Notes: generated by a model not told the origin, from the sequence alone. A DNA stretch of 64,000 bases from JBBRVW01 sp963784645 (GCA_963784645.1 CAWARY010000015.1:620001-684000), one strand, 5' to 3'. Shown: positions 33,725 to 42,650, numbered from the stretch's first letter. Made by a program: numbers and translations.

Positions 33725-34662
33725 CGGAGGACCAGGACGACGTAGACCAGGTAGCCGGCCAGCAGCAGCGCGCCGACCGGACGACCCACGCGGCCGTCGC
33801 GAGTCACGACGAGCAGCAGCAGCGGCAGCCCCGCACCCGTGACCGCCGCGGCGATGACGCCGTCGGCCACCAGCGGCCGGGCGAGCGCCGCCGCACCCAG
33901 CGTCGCGGTCGCGTTGTACGCCGCCGAGCCGACGACCCCGGCCACCGCGATCTCCGGCACGTCGTGCCGCACCGCCGACAGCACCAGGGCGAACAGCTCG
34001 GCCGTGGTGGCGAGCGCGAGCACCGTGAGGCCGACCGCGGAGTCGGTCCGGCCCAGCTCGGACACGACGCGCACCGCGCCGCGCACCGCGAGGTCACCGC
34101 CGACGAGCATCAGCGCCACGCCCGCGAGCGCGAACCCGAGGGCCACACCGGGCGACCGGCCACCCCCGGAGTCGTCGTCGTCGGCGTCGTCCGCCGCGAG
34201 CTCGGCCAGCTCACCCAGGGCGGGGGGCTCGCGCTCCCGCCACCACACCAGCGCCACCAGCACGACGTACGCGGCCACCAGCAGGCCGCCCTCGACGCGG
34301 CCCACCCGGCCGTCGAGCAGCACGACCAGCGCCAGCAGGCCGGCGACCGCCGCCATGCCGGCGTACTGCCGCACCCGGCGCCCGACGTGCAGCGGACGCA
34401 CCAGCGCAGCCAGGCCGAGGCAGGCCGTGAGCATGGTGACGTTGGCACCGAGCGCGTCACCCACGGCGAGGCCGGGCCGGTCCCGGACCGCGGCGATCAC
34501 CGCCGTCAGCAGCTCCTCCGGCTCGGCACCGGCGAGCAGCACACCCACCGCGATCACGGTGAGGCCCAGCCGTCGTGCCGCGCCCGCGGCGTTCTCGACG
34601 AAGAGCTCGGCCCCGCCGATCAGCAGGACGGCAGCAGCGACGAGCAGGAGCCAGCCGAGCAC
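33721..34662 (-). CDS. Sodium/calcium exchanger (CaCA) family membrane protein
   Basis: 313 residues with about ten hydrophobic segments in two pseudo-symmetric halves joined by an acidic loop (DDADDDDSGGGR, about residues 160-172). Half-repeat motifs of the cation/Ca exchanger family can be seen: AGAEPEELLTAVIAA (alpha-1, with acidic Glu in the G-x-x-P-E-x pattern) and ALATTAELFALVLSA (alpha-2). The ion is inferred as Ca2+ or Na+. The GTG at 34662 has a good AGGAGG six bases upstream. Last gene of the operon kinase-tsaB-rimI-ATP-grasp-tsaD, starting 8 bases after tsaD stops. Confidence 0.85.
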   Translation of the reverse strand: MLGWLLLVAAAVLLIGGAELFVENAAGAARRLGLTVIAVGVLLAGAEPEELLTAVIAAVRDRPGLAVGDALGANVTMLTACLGLAALVRPLHVGRRVRQYAGMAAVAGLLALVVLLDGRVGRVEGGLLVAAYVVLVALVWWREREPPALGELAELAADDADDDDSGGGRSPGVALGFALAGVALMLVGGDLAVRGAVRVVSELGRTDSAVGLTVLALATTAELFALVLSAVRHDVPEIAVAGVVGSAAYNATATLGAAALARPLVADGVIAAAVTGAGLPLLLLVVTRDGRVGRPVGALLLAGYLVYVVLVLR

Positions 34663-34670
34663 TCGGCCTC

Positions 34671-35726
34671 CTAGACGGCGACGACGTCGGTGACCGGCAT
34701 CGACGAGTCGGCCGGCAGGTCGAGCGACGACGCCGTGACGCCACGAGCCATGAGGGCGGACCCGAGCGCAGCCACCATCGCGCCGTTGTCGGTGCACAGC
34801 CCGGGTCGCGGCACGCGCAGCGTGACACCGGCGGAGTCGCATCGTTCCTGCGCGAGCGCGCGCAACCGGGAGTTGGCCGCGACCCCGCCGCCCACCAGCA
34901 GGGTGTCGACGCCCTGCTCGGTGCAGGCGAGCACCGCCTTGCGGGTGAGGACGTCGACGACCGCCTCCTGGAAGGCCGCAGCCACGTCGGCCACCGGTAC
35001 CGGTTCGCCGGCGCGCTGACGAGCCTCGACCCACCGTGCGACCGCGGTCTTGAGGCCGGAGAACGAGAAGTCGTAGCGGTGCTCTGCCATGTCGCGGGAC
35101 CCGGTGAGACCGCGGGGGAACGCGACGTATGCCGGGTCGCCGGTCCTCGCCTCGCGGTCGACGTGCGGCCCGCCGGGGAACGGCAGCCCGAGCACCCGCG
35201 CGACCTTGTCGAACGCCTCCCCCGCCGCGTCGTCGAGGGTGGCACCGAGGGGGACGACGCCGGACGTGACGTCGTGGACGAGGAGCAGCGACGAGTGACC
35301 GCCGGACACCAGCAGCGCGATGCACGGCTCCGGCAGCGGCCCGTGCTCCAGCTGGTCGACGGCCACGTGCGCCGCGAGGTGGTTGACGCCGTACAGCGGC
35401 TTGTCCAGGCCGATCGCCAGTGCCTTGGCCGCAGCGACGCCGACGAGCAGCGCGCCGGTCAGTCCAGGACCGCTGGTGACGGCGATCGCGTCGACGTCGG
35501 ACAGCTCGATCCCGGCGGTCTCGCAGGCCCGCTGCACCGTGGGCACCATCGCCTCGAGGTGCGCGCGGCTGGCGACCTCTGGAACCACACCGCCGAACCT
35601 TGCGTGCTCGTCGACGCTGCTCGCGACCGAGTCCGCGAGCAGCGTGCGCCCGCGCACGAGACCGACCCCGGTCTCGTCGCAGGAGGTCTCGATGCCGAGG
35701 ACGAGCGGCTCGTCCGACCTTGGCAT
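34671..35726 (-). CDS. tsaD: tRNA N6-adenosine threonylcarbamoyltransferase TsaD
   Basis: 351 residues. TsaD transfers the threonylcarbamoyl group onto A37 of ANN-decoding tRNAs, with TsaB and TsaE. Metal ligands are in VNHLAAHVAVD (H-x-x-x-H), the ASKHA nucleotide-binding signatures are LGIETSCDETG and LLVSGGHSSL, and the late Asp lies in GLCTDNGAMVA. Full length. The start is the ATG at 35726. It sits 2 bases downstream of the ATP-grasp gene and upstream of the Ca/Na exchanger; its partner TsaB is in the same operon, but TsaE is 7 kb away behind an accessory island. Confidence 0.96.
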   Translation of the reverse strand: MPRSDEPLVLGIETSCDETGVGLVRGRTLLADSVASSVDEHARFGGVVPEVASRAHLEAMVPTVQRACETAGIELSDVDAIAVTSGPGLTGALLVGVAAAKALAIGLDKPLYGVNHLAAHVAVDQLEHGPLPEPCIALLVSGGHSSLLLVHDVTSGVVPLGATLDDAAGEAFDKVARVLGLPFPGGPHVDREARTGDPAYVAFPRGLTGSRDMAEHRYDFSFSGLKTAVARWVEARQRAGEPVPVADVAAAFQEAVVDVLTRKAVLACTEQGVDTLLVGGGVAANSRLRALAQERCDSAGVTLRVPRPGLCTDNGAMVAALGSALMARGVTASSLDLPADSSMPVTDVVAV

Positions 35727-35728
35727 CG

Positions 35729-36640
35729 TCAGGCGTCCGGCGTGCCCGGGACCGCGGCCCGGACCGCGGCCGCGAACCGCGCAGCGGAGGCAGTCCCCCC
35801 GGACCCGTCGTGGATCAGGAACATCGACGGCTCGGCCAGCTCGAGCTCGAGCAGCACCGGCTCGCCGTCCGCGCCGGGCACGAGGTCGACCCGCGCGTAG
35901 ACCAGCTGGTCCCGCGATGCCGGCGCGAGGGCGGCCAGGGCGTCGAGGATCTGCTCGGCCGCCGCGCGCTCGGCCCCGGTGGGCTCGCGCGGCTCGATGG
36001 TCTCCTCCTTGTACGCCGCCGACACCAGCTCCATGGCCGGCGTGAGCAACGGTCCCTTGCGCACCGCGTGGCTGAGCTCGCCGCCGAAGAAGAACAGAGC
36101 GGTCTCGCCGTAGGTGTCGACCTGAGCGAGGTACGGCTGCACCATGACCGTGCGCCCGGCGTCGAGCAGCTGCTGGGCATGGGCCACAGCTCGCTCGTCG
36201 TGGTCGCCGGCCAGGTAGCGGTTCGTGTCGCGGGACCCGGCCGAGACCGCCGGCTTCACGACGTACTCCCCGATCTCCGGGACGACGAAGACGTCGCCGG
36301 GGTCGAGCCAGTCGGTCGGGACGACGGGGAGGCCGGCGTCCTTCAACGTGCGCAGGTAGGTCTTCGTGGTGTTCCACTCGAGGACGTCGGCGGAGTTGGC
36401 CAGCTTCGTGACCGTCTCGACCCGGCGGGCCCAGTCGAGGAACTCGGCGTGCCGTCCCTGGTAGTCCCAGGTGGAGCGGACCACCACGAGGTCGTACGAC
36501 GACCAGTCCACGCCGTCGTCGGTCCACACGGCCGGTCCGGCGTCGAAACCCTCGGCGGCGAGGGCCGCCAGCAGGACCGCCGCGTCCTCGTCGAGGTCCG
36601 GGAACTCGGCAGAGGTGGCCAGGGCGATGCGCGTCGTCAC
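35729..36640 (-). CDS. ATP-grasp domain protein of unknown substrate
   Basis: 303 residues with an ATP-grasp fold: N-terminal Rossmann-like lobe (YDLVVVRSTWDYQGR), a central lysine-bearing lobe (EYVVKPAVSAGSRDT) and a late acidic metal site (VYARVDLVPGADGEPVLLELELAEPSMFL). The E-x-E pair in LELELAEP fits Mg-ATP binding. This type ligates a carboxylate to an amine through an acyl-phosphate, but no substrate can be named. It is embedded between rimI and tsaD with gaps of 11 and 2 bases, a place where M. tuberculosis and Streptomyces have nothing, so a role linked to tRNA or ribosome modification is possible but not shown. The start is the GTG at 36640. Confidence 0.8.
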   Translation of the reverse strand: MTTRIALATSAEFPDLDEDAAVLLAALAAEGFDAGPAVWTDDGVDWSSYDLVVVRSTWDYQGRHAEFLDWARRVETVTKLANSADVLEWNTTKTYLRTLKDAGLPVVPTDWLDPGDVFVVPEIGEYVVKPAVSAGSRDTNRYLAGDHDERAVAHAQQLLDAGRTVMVQPYLAQVDTYGETALFFFGGELSHAVRKGPLLTPAMELVSAAYKEETIEPREPTGAERAAAEQILDALAALAPASRDQLVYARVDLVPGADGEPVLLELELAEPSMFLIHDGSGGTASAARFAAAVRAAVPGTPDA

Positions 36641-36651
36641 GGCAGCCGAGC

Positions 36652-37137
36652 CTAGAGGGTGTGAACAGCGTCGCCGCTGGTGGCGTGGTGCAGCCGCAGG
36701 CGGAGGACGAGCGCGTCGGTGCCACCCGGCTGGTAGTAGCCGCGACGGATGCCGATGCGCTCGAATCCGGCCCGGGCGTAGAGCGCGTGCGCGGGCTCGT
36801 TGTCGGCGCGTACCTCGAGCAGCACCTCGGTGACTCCGCGACGCCGCGCCTCCGAGAGCAGCTCGTCGAGCAGCAGCCGGCCGAGACCCTGCCCCTGCGC
36901 GGCAGGCGCCACGGCCAGCGTCTGCACGTCCGCCTGGTGACCGATGACCGCGAGCCCGGCGTAGCCGACCAGTGCGCCGTCGTCGTCGGCGACGACGACG
37001 TAGTGCCGGGTCTCCGGGACGTGCGCGAGCTCGGACCAGAACGTCTCGACCGACCACGCGTCCGGGAACAGCTCTCCCTCGAGCAGGTGCGCGGCCTCGA
37101 CGTCCCACCAGCGGAACCGGCGCAGGACAGCGGTCAC
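36652..37137 (-). CDS. rimI: Ribosomal protein-alanine N-acetyltransferase RimI
   Basis: 161 residues, a GNAT acetyltransferase. The acetyl-CoA loop is VAPAAQGQGLGRLLLDELL (Q-x-x-G-x-G) and the fold's C-terminal strand is LYARAGFERIGIRRGYYQPGG. It acetylates the N-terminus of ribosomal protein S18 in model bacteria; actinobacterial homologues next to tsaB and tsaD are assigned by conserved context. Start GTG at 37137, 13 bases after the tsaB stop, in the middle of the six-gene operon. Confidence 0.92.
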   Translation of the reverse strand: MTAVLRRFRWWDVEAAHLLEGELFPDAWSVETFWSELAHVPETRHYVVVADDDGALVGYAGLAVIGHQADVQTLAVAPAAQGQGLGRLLLDELLSEARRRGVTEVLLEVRADNEPAHALYARAGFERIGIRRGYYQPGGTDALVLRLRLHHATSGDAVHTL

Positions 37138-37150
37138 GCCCACCGCCGCG

Positions 37151-37789
37151 TCACAGCACCGACTTGCGCGCGCCCGGCTCCACGGCGTCCGGTCGACGCA
37201 GGTACAGCGGGTCGGGGGTGGTCGTGGGGAGACCACGGGCGACCCAGCGCGCGAGGTCGGCGGCCGTCGGGTGCTCCGGACCCCGGTGCCCGGGGAACGA
37301 CTCGGCGTACAGCGCGGCGCCGGCACCGACCGAGGGACCGTCCCAGGCGGCGACCGCAGGGGCCGCGACGTGCGGCCCGTCGGTGCGACGCGGACCGGCC
37401 TCGTCCGCGACGTACTCCGCCCAGTGCACTTCCTTGCGCCGTGCGTCGGTGACGACCCGGAACACGGCGCCGGTGCCGACCTCGGCGCCGAGGGCGAGCA
37501 CGTCGAGGGTGCAGACGCCGAGGACGGGGATCTTGAGCACGGCACCGAGGGTGCGGGCCGTGACCAGGCCGACCCGCAGGCCCGTGAACGGCCCTGGCCC
37601 GACACCCACACCGATCACGGTGAGCGCCGTGCGGTCGACGCCGGCCTCCGCGAGCACCGCGGCGATCGCGGGTGCCAGCAGCTCCCCGTGCCGGCGGGCG
37701 TCGACCGTCGTGCGCTCGGCGAGAACCCGCCCACCGTCGGCGACGGCGACCGTGACCGCGGGCGTGGCGGTGTCCAGGGCGAGCAGCAC
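37151..37789 (-). CDS. tsaB: tRNA threonylcarbamoyladenosine biosynthesis protein TsaB
   Basis: 212 residues, the non-catalytic ASKHA-fold partner of TsaD. Motifs: LLALDTATPAVTVAV at the N-terminus and GPGPFTGLRVGLVTARTLG (about residue 68), both diagnostic. The catalytic metal-binding His of TsaD is absent, as normal. The GTG start at 37789 lies 9 bases downstream of the kinase gene. Operon with rimI and tsaD. Confidence 0.95.
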   Translation of the reverse strand: MLLALDTATPAVTVAVADGGRVLAERTTVDARRHGELLAPAIAAVLAEAGVDRTALTVIGVGVGPGPFTGLRVGLVTARTLGAVLKIPVLGVCTLDVLALGAEVGTGAVFRVVTDARRKEVHWAEYVADEAGPRRTDGPHVAAPAVAAWDGPSVGAGAALYAESFPGHRGPEHPTAADLARWVARGLPTTTPDPLYLRRPDAVEPGARKSVL

Positions 37790-37798
37790 GTCCGAAGG

Positions 37799-38329
37799 CT
37801 AACCAGCGGCGGTGGCGCGGATCTGCGCGACCACCGCGCCGACGTCGGCCGGACCGTTCGTGTCGACCTCGACCACCGGCCAGCCACCCGCGACCGGCCG
37901 GCTGACCTCGTCGTTCGCCAGCTCGGCCACCGTGCGCAACGTGTCGAAGTGCCCCGGGGCCCGGATGGCTGCCCGGTTGCGGTACCGCTGCTCGGCCACT
38001 GCCGGGTCGCAGCGGCAGAAGACCTCGACGACTTCGCCCGGCAGCGCCTGTAGCTCCGGGATCGCGTAGGTCCGGTGCCAGGCGCTCTCGAGCACGGCCC
38101 CCGTGGCGGCGCAGGCGCGGGCCACGGCCAGCAGCGCGACGATCGACGCCCTCCCGAGTCGCCGCGACGTCTCGACGTCGGGCACCTCGAGGTGTGCCGT
38201 CAGCGCCTCCTTGATGGTGTCCTTCGCGACAAGTGGCAGCTGGAGCTCGACGGCCAGCAGCCCGGCGAGCGTCGTCTTGCCGCTGCCGGGTGGCCCGGAG
38301 ACGACGACGTACACCGGTGCGCGGGCCAC
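37799..38329 (-). CDS. P-loop AAA-family kinase-like protein
   Basis: 176 residues. The Walker A loop GPPGSGKTTLAG lies at about residues 11-22. VAKDTIKEAL and a Cys-rich CRCDPAVAEQRY lid segment resemble small nucleoside- or sugar-kinase-like P-loop proteins (zeta toxin/chloramphenicol-phosphotransferase style). No substrate is clear. The GTG at 38329 has GAGGATGAG upstream; extending to 38422 would add 31 poor residues. First gene of the tsaB-rimI-tsaD operon and at the border of the accessory island. It is 174 bases from the divergent HNH gene. Confidence 0.8.
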   Translation of the reverse strand: MARAPVYVVVSGPPGSGKTTLAGLLAVELQLPLVAKDTIKEALTAHLEVPDVETSRRLGRASIVALLAVARACAATGAVLESAWHRTYAIPELQALPGEVVEVFCRCDPAVAEQRYRNRAAIRAPGHFDTLRTVAELANDEVSRPVAGGWPVVEVDTNGPADVGAVVAQIRATAAG

Positions 38330-38467
38330 TCGCTCATCCTCGCTCGCCCGAGCCCGGGAGGTCGAGGAGGGAGGAACTGGGATGACCACGAGCATCCCGA
38401 TGCCTGAAGCGGTCCCCCACACTGGGCTGTGGATGCAGAAACCCCTTTCCCCATAACGGTTTCCGGC

Positions 38468-38512
38468 TTCCCACAGGTGGTCCGCGATGGTAGGATTCGA
38501 ACATGTGTTCGA
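38468..38512 (+). promoter_or_regulatory. LexA (SOS) box and leaderless promoter of DUF222-HNH copy 2
   Basis: TCGAACATGTGTTCGA at 38497-38512 with both 6-base arms perfect; the ATG (38503) is in the spacer. -10-like TAGGAT at 38491-38496, six bases before the ATG; -35-like TTCCCA at 38468-38473, 17 bases further up. The same spacing as at 2796-2840. Confidence 0.8.
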
Positions 38513-39831
38513 CAGTGCAGGACGCGCCGGGAGCCACCCCGGTCGCGGCTGCGCTGACCGACCCTCGTCCCGTGTGGCAGCTGACCGACGACGAGGTCGA
38601 GACGGCGCTGGTCGATCTCGAGCGCACCGAAGCGCGACTGGTCGCGGTCCGCGCTGCGCTGGTCCACGAGGCCGACCTGCGTGGCCTCAAGCAGCGCACC
38701 CAGGCGCTGAGCGTCGAGGGCTGGCTGCGGGACCGGTTCCGGCTCTCCACCCCGGAGGCGAAGCGGCGCACCGCCACCGCAGCGCTGCTCCTCGGCCAGC
38801 CCGAGGTGCACGACGCGCTCGCCGGTGGTCACCTGACGCCGGAGCAGGCTTCGGTGGTCGCCACCGCCCTCGACTCCGTCGACGCCCTCGAGCAGGTCGA
38901 CCCGCGGAACCGACAGGCGGCAACAGACTTCCTGATCCACCAGACCACGGCGCTGGCGCCGCGTGCCCTGACCATCGCCGCGACCGCGCTGGTCGAGCAG
39001 CTCACCCGCAGCCCCTCCGTCGACGACCCCGCTGACGAGGAGGCCGTTGCGCGCGAGCTCGCCGCCGCCGAGGCCGCTGCCCAGCTCGCCGACACCAACA
39101 GCCTGACGATCAGGCGCCACCCGGACGGGTCGGTGACCGGCCGGTTCAGCGTGCGACCCACCGACGTCGCCGTGCTCACCCCGTGGCTGAAGCAGGCCGA
39201 CGTGCCGCACCCCGGCACCGACGGGTTCGACGACACCCGCCCCCGCGAGCAACGCCGCGGCGACCACCTGGTCACCACCCTGCGCGAGGCCCTCACCCCG
39301 TCCGACGAAGCACCCGGGGCGAGGGTGCACGTGCACGTCAACGTCACCACCACCCTGCAGGCCCTGCAGGCGGCCGTCGCAGGCGCGGGGCTGCTGCACA
39401 CCGGTGGCACCCTGTCGGCCGCCGAGCTGCGCCGACTGTCGTGCGACGCCGGCATCACCCCGATCGTGCTCGGTGGGCCCTCGGAGATCCTCGACCTCGG
39501 CCGTACCCGCCGCACCTTCTCCCTGGGCCAGCGCCGCGCCCTGGACACCCGCGACCGAGGGTGCATCGCCCCCGGCTGCGACCGGGCGCCCGCCGACTGC
39601 GACGGCCATCACCAGACCGAGTGGGCAACCGGCGGTGCCACCGACCTGGCCAACGCCGCCCTGCTCTGCCCGTACCACCACCAACAGGTCCACCGGCAAG
39701 GCTGGCAGGTCACCCTTGCTGCCAACGGCTACCCCCAGCTCATCCCGCCGCCGACGATCGACCCTCACCGACGACCGCGCCAGCACCACCGTTACCGGCT
39801 CACCCTGCTCACCGGTCGACGGCGAGACTGA
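38503..39831 (+). CDS. DUF222/HNH endonuclease (13E12 family), copy 2, intact
   Basis: 442 residues. The DUF222 helical domain occupies about 20-330, followed by an HNH nuclease motif (about 355-420): CIAPGCDRAPADCDGHHQTEW with the His pair, then NAALLCPYHHQQVHRQGW supplying Asn, Cys and His ligands. The start is fixed by the SOS-box ATG and by identity with copy 1 (both begin MCSTVQD). Copy 1 at 2831 is clearly paralogous along the whole length. 13E12-family genes of M. tuberculosis include LexA-regulated members, which agrees with the box seen here. DNA-cutting activity is expected but its target is unknown. It belongs to the accessory island between tsaB and tsaE. Confidence 0.93.
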   Translation: MCSTVQDAPGATPVAAALTDPRPVWQLTDDEVETALVDLERTEARLVAVRAALVHEADLRGLKQRTQALSVEGWLRDRFRLSTPEAKRRTATAALLLGQPEVHDALAGGHLTPEQASVVATALDSVDALEQVDPRNRQAATDFLIHQTTALAPRALTIAATALVEQLTRSPSVDDPADEEAVARELAAAEAAAQLADTNSLTIRRHPDGSVTGRFSVRPTDVAVLTPWLKQADVPHPGTDGFDDTRPREQRRGDHLVTTLREALTPSDEAPGARVHVHVNVTTTLQALQAAVAGAGLLHTGGTLSAAELRRLSCDAGITPIVLGGPSEILDLGRTRRTFSLGQRRALDTRDRGCIAPGCDRAPADCDGHHQTEWATGGATDLANAALLCPYHHQQVHRQGWQVTLAANGYPQLIPPPTIDPHRRPRQHHRYRLTLLTGRRRD

Positions 39832-40044
39832 CCCCGCCGCGCGTCGATCACCTCCGCACACGCGCCACCGGCCCTGCGCACGCTAGCCATGCGGCAGCAC
39901 CGAGCGGTCGGCCTCCGCGATGCCAACCACCCCGACCCGTCAGATCCGGCGCCAGGTGGGTGATGCTGGACGAGAACGAGTGCCACGGCGACACGCAGGA
40001 GTGTCGTCGGCTGCGGCCTGACCCCGATCACCTATCGTCGCTCG

Positions 40045-41088
40045 GTGGTCGCTCTGCTTGTCGCCGGCGGGATGTCGTTCGTCCTCACCTTGCTGCTGAC
40101 CCCGTTCCTGATCAGGCTGCTGCGCCGGAGCGGTGTCGGCCAGCCCATCCACGACGAGATGCACCACCACACCCAGAAGGCCGGCACCCCGACCATGGGG
40201 GGCGCCGTGGTCCCGTTGTCGCTCGTCACCGTCTTCCCCGTCGCGCTGGCCGTCTCGGGTCACCCCCCGAGCCGAGTCGGCGTCGCCGCGGTGCTGGCCG
40301 TCGTGGCCATGGGCGCCGTCGGCCTGCTCGACGACGGGATGAAGGTGTTCCGGGAGCGGAACCTTGGCCTGCGGGAGCTGCAGAAGACGGTCCTGCAGAC
40401 CCTGGTGAGCCTGGGGTACGCGCTGGCCGTCGTCACCTCGCCAGGGAGCTGCCGGCAGCTGGCGATCACGAACTGCGAGCACACCGCCCTGAGCCTGCCC
40501 AGCTGGCTGTACGTCCTCGTGCTCATGGCGATCTTCTGGGGCAGCACGAACGCCGTGAACTTCACCGACGGCATCGAGGGGCTGCTCGCCGGCGCCGCGG
40601 CCGTGACCTTCCTCGTGCTCACCGGCATCGGCTTCTGGGTCTTCCGTCACCACAGCATCTACCTGGTGCCGCACGCTCTCGAGCTCACCTTGGTGGCTGC
40701 CTGCCTGGCAGGGTCGATGGGCGGCCTGCTGTGGTGGAACATCAAACCGAAGACCATCTTCATGGGGGACACCGGATCCCTGGCCCTGGGCGCGGGCCTG
40801 GTCGTGGTCTGCTCCGGCCTCGGCCTCACCCTGCTCGTGCCCGTCATCGGGTTCCTGTACGTCGGGGTCGGTGCCTCGAGCTTCCTGCAGCGGGTCTGGT
40901 TCAAGTGGACCCGCCGCCGAGGCACACCGCGGCGCCTGTTCCGCATGGCGCCCATCCACCACCACTTCGAGCTGGTCGGCTGGAGCGAGTCGACCATCGT
41001 CGTCCGGTTCTGGATCGTGAACGCGATCGCGGCAGGCTTCGCCGTCCTGCTGTTCTACGGCGATGCGCTGAGACACCTCGCCACCTGA
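40045..41088 (+). CDS. Orphan MraY-like phospho-N-acetylmuramoyl-pentapeptide transferase
   Basis: 347 residues, about ten membrane helices. MraY-specific motifs are present: LLDDGMKVF (D-D-x-x-K), NAVNFTDGIEGL (family usually LDGL, here Glu for Asp), FMGDTGSLALGA, and the MraY-diagnostic APIHHHFELVGWSE triple His. It should transfer phospho-MurNAc-pentapeptide to undecaprenyl phosphate (lipid I synthesis). mraY is normally inside the dcw cell-division cluster; here there is no mur or fts neighbour, so this is probably a second copy. TATCGT (40033-40038) six bases upstream of the GTG at 40045 fits a leaderless start. A paralogue with altered sensitivity to MraY inhibitors is a possible role but is inference. 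Confidence 0.87.
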   Translation: MVALLVAGGMSFVLTLLLTPFLIRLLRRSGVGQPIHDEMHHHTQKAGTPTMGGAVVPLSLVTVFPVALAVSGHPPSRVGVAAVLAVVAMGAVGLLDDGMKVFRERNLGLRELQKTVLQTLVSLGYALAVVTSPGSCRQLAITNCEHTALSLPSWLYVLVLMAIFWGSTNAVNFTDGIEGLLAGAAAVTFLVLTGIGFWVFRHHSIYLVPHALELTLVAACLAGSMGGLLWWNIKPKTIFMGDTGSLALGAGLVVVCSGLGLTLLVPVIGFLYVGVGASSFLQRVWFKWTRRRGTPRRLFRMAPIHHHFELVGWSESTIVVRFWIVNAIAAGFAVLLFYGDALRHLAT

Positions 41089-41229
41089 CGACGCGACGCG
41101 AGGTCCTCGCCCTGGGCCATCGATGGCCCAGCCTGTGCACTCCGCTCCGCTCGCCCACCGTCGGCGTGCGATGAGGGGTCGGAGCATGACCGGCTTGCGG
41201 CCGGCCGGTGGCGCCGGGAGGATCCGGCT

Positions 41230-41745
41230 ATGAACGAGACGCCCGCCACGGCGAGGCTGAGACGAGCCGTCCGGGCGGTCATCCTGGCCGATGATGACCG
41301 TGTCCTGCTCTGCCGCTTCAGCTCCCCGCATCCAGCGGTACCGACGGGCGCGACCGGAGTATGGGCGGCCCCCGGCGGCGGCATCGAGCCCGGTGAGCTG
41401 CCGCTGACGGCACTGCGCCGGGAGCTGCACGAGGAGACGGGGCTTGTCATCGACTTCGACCCGCCTCACGTCTGGCACCAGGAGGTCGCCGCCAGCCGTG
41501 CGCACGGCTACGACGGGGTGGTCAACGACTACTTCCTCGTCCGCACCACGCGCTTTGATCCCCGCGGCGCGCTGTCCGATGACGACCTCGCTGCCGAGCA
41601 CATCAGTGGGATGCGGTGGTGGCGGCACGCAGACATCGCCGGGTACGGCGGAACCGACCTGTTCTCACCCCGTGACCTCACCACGCCGCTTGCGGCGCTG
41701 ATCGCCGGTGACATCCCCGGCACGCCAGTGATGCTCGGCCTGTGA
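41230..41745 (+). CDS. NUDIX hydrolase
   Basis: 171 residues. The Nudix box is complete: GGIEPGELPLTALRRELHEETGL (G-x5-E-x7-R-E-x2-E-E-x-G), at about residues 55-78. The N-terminal ARLRRAVRAVILADDDRVLL and the C-terminal MRWWRHADIAG fit an actinobacterial nucleotide- or ADP-ribose-pyrophosphatase-like member, but the substrate is unknown. The ATG at 41230 follows GGGAGGA. It stands alone on the plus strand, 141 bases after the orphan mraY-like gene. Confidence 0.88.
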   Translation: MNETPATARLRRAVRAVILADDDRVLLCRFSSPHPAVPTGATGVWAAPGGGIEPGELPLTALRRELHEETGLVIDFDPPHVWHQEVAASRAHGYDGVVNDYFLVRTTRFDPRGALSDDDLAAEHISGMRWWRHADIAGYGGTDLFSPRDLTTPLAALIAGDIPGTPVMLGL

Positions 41746-41810
41746 TGTTTCTGTGCAGGGGCAGGTTGCTGCGGGCCGTCGTGTGCACTGGCACACGACG
41801 TCGGCGACCC

Positions 41811-42416
41811 TCAGGACGTGGCCGTGGGCCTGGCCTTCTGCGGGTGCGGCGTCTCCTGCCGGGCGAGCATCGCCACGAACTCCGCAATCTTGCGCTCACG
41901 AGTCGCGGGACGCTTCACCGCACCGAGACGGTAGATCAGGGCGAAGCGGTTGGCCTTGGTGAGCACGTCGAACATCGCCTGGGCTGCCGAGTCAGCGGCG
42001 ACGGCAGCGGCAAGGTCGGCGGGCACCTCGGCCTCGGACTGGGGGGCGTAGGCGACCTCCCAGCGGCCGTCCGCCTGTGCGGCCTCCACGGCGCGCCGGC
42101 CCGCTGGGAGCATCCGGCCCTCCGCCTCCAGCCGCGCGACGTTGGCGACGTTGCGCTGCGACCACGGGCTACGCAGCCGACGAGGAGTGAACCGGACCGA
42201 CGACGCCTCGCTGTCACGAGCACGTCCCTGCCCATCGATCCAGCCGACGCAGAGCGCCTCGTCGACGGCCTGCTGCCACGTCAGCGACGTGACCGTTCCG
42301 CCCTTCCTGGTCAGGGCGAGCCACACCCCCGGCGAGGTCTCGTGGTTGTCCAGCAGCCACGCGCGCAGGGCCTCGGCATCGGGGACGACGAGCTCCTCAA
42401 GCTCATCCGCGCGCAC
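41811..42416 (-). CDS. YdeI/OmpD-associated family protein
   Basis: 201 residues with the typical YdeI pattern: EALRAWLLDNHETSPGVWLAL, AVDEALCVGWIDGQGRARD near residue 54, FTPRRLRSPWSQRNVANVARLEAEGRM, and a C-terminal helical segment rich in charged residues (LGAVKRPATRERKIAEFVAMLAR). These are small cytosolic proteins of unclear biochemistry with links to peptide resistance in enterics. The start is the GTG at 42416. Bases 42417-42650 between it and the VOC gene hold no gene that I can support. Confidence 0.85.
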   Translation of the reverse strand: MRADELEELVVPDAEALRAWLLDNHETSPGVWLALTRKGGTVTSLTWQQAVDEALCVGWIDGQGRARDSEASSVRFTPRRLRSPWSQRNVANVARLEAEGRMLPAGRRAVEAAQADGRWEVAYAPQSEAEVPADLAAAVAADSAAQAMFDVLTKANRFALIYRLGAVKRPATRERKIAEFVAMLARQETPHPQKARPTATS

Positions 42417-42650
42417 GTTTCACCCTAACGTCTGGCCCACGTCATCGACGGCGCATCCACCCGACCGTGATGGAGGTCCCCCAGAAATGCCTGTACGTGC
42501 CGCGCGCGCCGAGTCCAGCCCCGCCAGCGCACCCGATGGGGACCGATCGGTGATGCCGGCTCCCCGATCGCCGGGATCACGTGACACGGTTCGCACCAGC
42601 CAACACGGCGGAAACCGTGGTTCAGTCAGGGCACGAAAGAGGAGCCGTAG

